DNA of 64,000 nt, from assembly GCA_017626145.1 (NCBI GenBank), contig JAGAJK010000087.1, positions 1 through 64,000 on the forward strand. The letters are read 5' to 3'. The first letter of the stretch is position 1, and each line of letters starts with the position of its first letter. This DNA is from Clostridia bacterium. Its GTDB lineage: Bacteria > Bacillota > Clostridia > RGIG6154. Below, in pieces: positions 63,101-64,000 of this stretch. The notes under the pieces are model-generated. The model was not told the origin of the DNA. It made no database searches and saw only the letters and a program-made list of their open reading frames with translations. Both the position numbers and the translations under genes were made by a program.

Positions 63101-63864
63101 GAAGTGAGCCGGGTCAGTTCTTCGCAGGTGTTAAGGATACATTTGCAAAGGCAATTGAAGACTTAAAGAATGTTTTAGCGGATAAAAACATTTCACAGCG
63201 TAAGCTTGATATGGCTGTAGCTGACTTTGATCAGGTTCATACCAATATAAGCGGTAAGAGAAATCCTGAAACAATCTATCTTAACGATTGGTTGTTGAAC
63301 TATTCAGAATGGTCATTCCAGGAAAATATCGCATATGCAACGGCAGAAGGCGGTATCACATGGACCAGAACCGCAACATCACATAACCAGTGCGCAGGTT
63401 ACAAGGCAAAAATGATTCAGAACTATCAGATTGTTAAGTTCAACGCACGTCTTGACTGGGAAAACGAAGGCTCATGGGGTTACTTTGGTTTAAGATCACC
63501 TGATACTACTGCAGGTTATACCGGCGGTGTTTACGGCTTCTTCATTAAGAAGGATATCTTCGAATTACAGAAGTTCGGTGCAGGTAAGAGCTTGTACCTT
63601 ACATTCCCGAATGACGGTATCGTTGAATTCGGAAAAGAATATACATTTGAAATTGGTGCCCTTGACCAGGAAGACGGTTCAGTTCGTCTTATTATGAAGG
63701 TTAACGGTGAAACAATTATCGATTATATTGACGATGCAATCGGATATACACTTTCAGATCCCGGTTACTTTACAGTATATTCGGCAGGTCTTAACAATAC
63801 AATTACACTTCTTCCCGCTCCAAAGGACGATGTTCCTGCTGCAGAAGAAACAGTTACAGAATAA
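60160..63864 (+). CDS. Large secreted right-handed beta-helix protein
   Basis: The 1234-residue protein has a signal peptide (1-27, ending FSAFAQ). A right-handed parallel beta-helix covers about 190-720 (LGTFKEARAVIKRIANEI; HITILGCDISNSSGTGISS), then a fibronectin-III-like domain at about 850-960 (NGETNIEAREITFRWARPQES), a helical spacer near 970-1030, and a C-terminal LamG/3-keto-disaccharide-like domain. Beta-helix proteins of this length are usually polysaccharide lyases or hydrolases; no catalytic residues can be assigned by eye. GAAAGGGTG precedes the ATG. Confidence 0.85.
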   Translation: MKKSVLHRVLVLVLTLSMVLGSFSAFAQEETEAVTDETTEEVTNQSASDPYASVLDKNVKALIQDAVVVYDGFYEAIADGHRVDLAEGNYDIVAEHNGSNDMFVPVDFAKKYIASNADEAETTMNKYGLTYVSVAQAAELGGYTVYKADCIMLLSKDDSLGNLFDKNYQNVEKLFGIFIQPGGESLSFGNIKKPLGTFKEARAVIKRIANEIGCLDGEIIAYFREGRYPVTATEDFLAADSGREDCTIVFKGYPGEDAIFDGGLTVMGSEFSPVTEKAILNRIPASARKMVKVVDLTDRGYVATDGTTDPEASKIFYNGELMTLSRWPNFTYEKTGEILRNGAEAQPGIKFRTTATKEQIAAWSKAKDPWFWGMWKWEWAPSKHPIHEFDLEEQAIGSNDEWGTYVPVITNRNYYVYNMIEEIDAENEYFIDRHTKQLYLIPYQAHVKDGRWENEDKIQIPTLTSAMFQFSNVKHIKFENLNMENSLGTMVNILAGSEHITILGCDISNSSGTGISSAYKTYNVTIQSSDIHGTNHGVELNGGDKQNLIMANHLIDNCRIFSTTSTAFQVSGLSCGITATHNEFFDAFHQVVSLCGAHVTFQYNEVYDALKGHQADAGFIYQGRVSHAVDNVISDNYFHADGFQGMSFIYQDDHLPGYTMERNIFYKCGRGMFDHGGERQIFNNNIGIYSFEPNKALGYFQQSSLYKWDPETKVVIQSSSGWPDRLKELDVYTDKWVETYPEVARLYRRGYCEFPMYSEGVRNVQLFDPTKVDANKLPDVIGVSSRVPEGTVHVENNYGTLNPEDIGFVDLENRNFNLKEDAKIYELVPGFEPLRFDEMGTYIDEYRESHTQIETFDLIYPGNGETNIEAREITFRWARPQESRKYRFQLATDSEFKYIIREAEVLGNSYTVKNLRYGNQQYYWRVYAIDQDQKHIAEGTEVRCAPEYYSFQTLENETLNFTVAEETLEKAEAEFVTVEEGSEPGQFFAGVKDTFAKAIEDLKNVLADKNISQRKLDMAVADFDQVHTNISGKRNPETIYLNDWLLNYSEWSFQENIAYATAEGGITWTRTATSHNQCAGYKAKMIQNYQIVKFNARLDWENEGSWGYFGLRSPDTTAGYTGGVYGFFIKKDIFELQKFGAGKSLYLTFPNDGIVEFGKEYTFEIGALDQEDGSVRLIMKVNGETIIDYIDDAIGYTLSDPGYFTVYSAGLNNTITLLPAPKDDVPAAEETVTE

Positions 63865-63882
63865 TACAGGGGGTAAAAGAAT

Positions 63883-64000
63883 ATGAAATTAAACAAGAAA
63901 CTCATTTCTTTCGGTCTTTTAATTTCAATGCTTCTTATGTCTGTTACAGCCGGTGCTGCAATCACCGGCGTGACAGTTACCAATGGTGGCGTTGACAGAG
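63883..64000 (+). CDS. Secreted protein, N-terminal fragment
   Basis: An ATG after AGGGGGT starts MKLNKKLISFGLLISMLLM, a signal peptide ending near SVTAGAA, followed by ITGVTVTNGGVDR. The gene runs off the window. It lies 18 nt after the beta-helix gene and is probably another surface protein of the same locus. Confidence 0.8.
   Translation, partial: MKLNKKLISFGLLISMLLMSVTAGAAITGVTVTNGGVDR

Overview
This AT-rich window looks like a chromosomal segment of an anaerobic Clostridia-type Firmicute, probably a gut or other plant-fibre-rich habitat. The signs are the gene order around secE-nusG-rplK-rplA-rplJ-rplL, strong Shine-Dalgarno sites, frequent GTG/TTG starts, TTGACA-17-TATAAT promoters, S-layer-homology and dockerin modules, and LplB/YtcP/DUF3502-type sugar transport genes. 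The genus cannot be named from the sequence. No tRNA, rRNA, CRISPR array, transposase or integrase was recognised.

Region 1 (1-12.2 kb) is a housekeeping block bounded by two inverted copies of a hairpin-rich repeat (1-468 and 11939-12218). On the minus strand it holds rpmG, secE, nusG, rplK, rplA, an L10 leader with attenuator, rplJ and rplL, then a separate operon of a membrane protein, a lipoprotein and an Mrp/NBP35 ATPase. The usual rpoBC does not follow rplL. Inserted here is an orphan phage-baseplate-like gene behind an unassigned structured RNA leader, followed by an EF-G-like GTPase and a DUF975 membrane protein.

Region 2 (12.2-20.5 kb) has an OmpR/histidine-kinase pair, a tandem pair of metallophosphoesterase-like genes of which the second has lost its metal ligands, and a minus-strand set: a CAT/E2-like acyltransferase, an AMP-forming acyl ligase and a sialate-O-acetylesterase-like protein.

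Region 3 (20.6-28.5 kb) is a compact catabolic operon: UxuA-like mannonate dehydratase, cupin, SDR dehydrogenase, RraA-like aldolase, beta-propeller lactonase and a GH38-like alpha-mannosidase, opposite an AraC regulator. Together these could form an oxidative, non-phosphorylative route from mannosides to pyruvate; this is an inference from gene families.

Region 4 (28.5-50.7 kb) holds MgtC, a radical SAM protein, a stand-alone dockerin protein behind two consensus promoters, an aldo/keto reductase, a ZTP-riboswitch operon (PurO-like IMP cyclohydrolase, glyA, IMP dehydrogenase, formate-THF ligase), folD overlapping a YgiQ radical SAM gene, lepA, hemW, and a cell-envelope cluster (ddl, murI, DUF1934, SLH protein, S41 protease, manA).

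Region 5 (50.9-64 kb) is a carbohydrate uptake and surface locus: two permeases, three tandem paralogous solute-binding lipoproteins separated by co-varying hairpins, then large secreted proteins (Ig-like/lectin-like, beta-helix, and a third running off the window).
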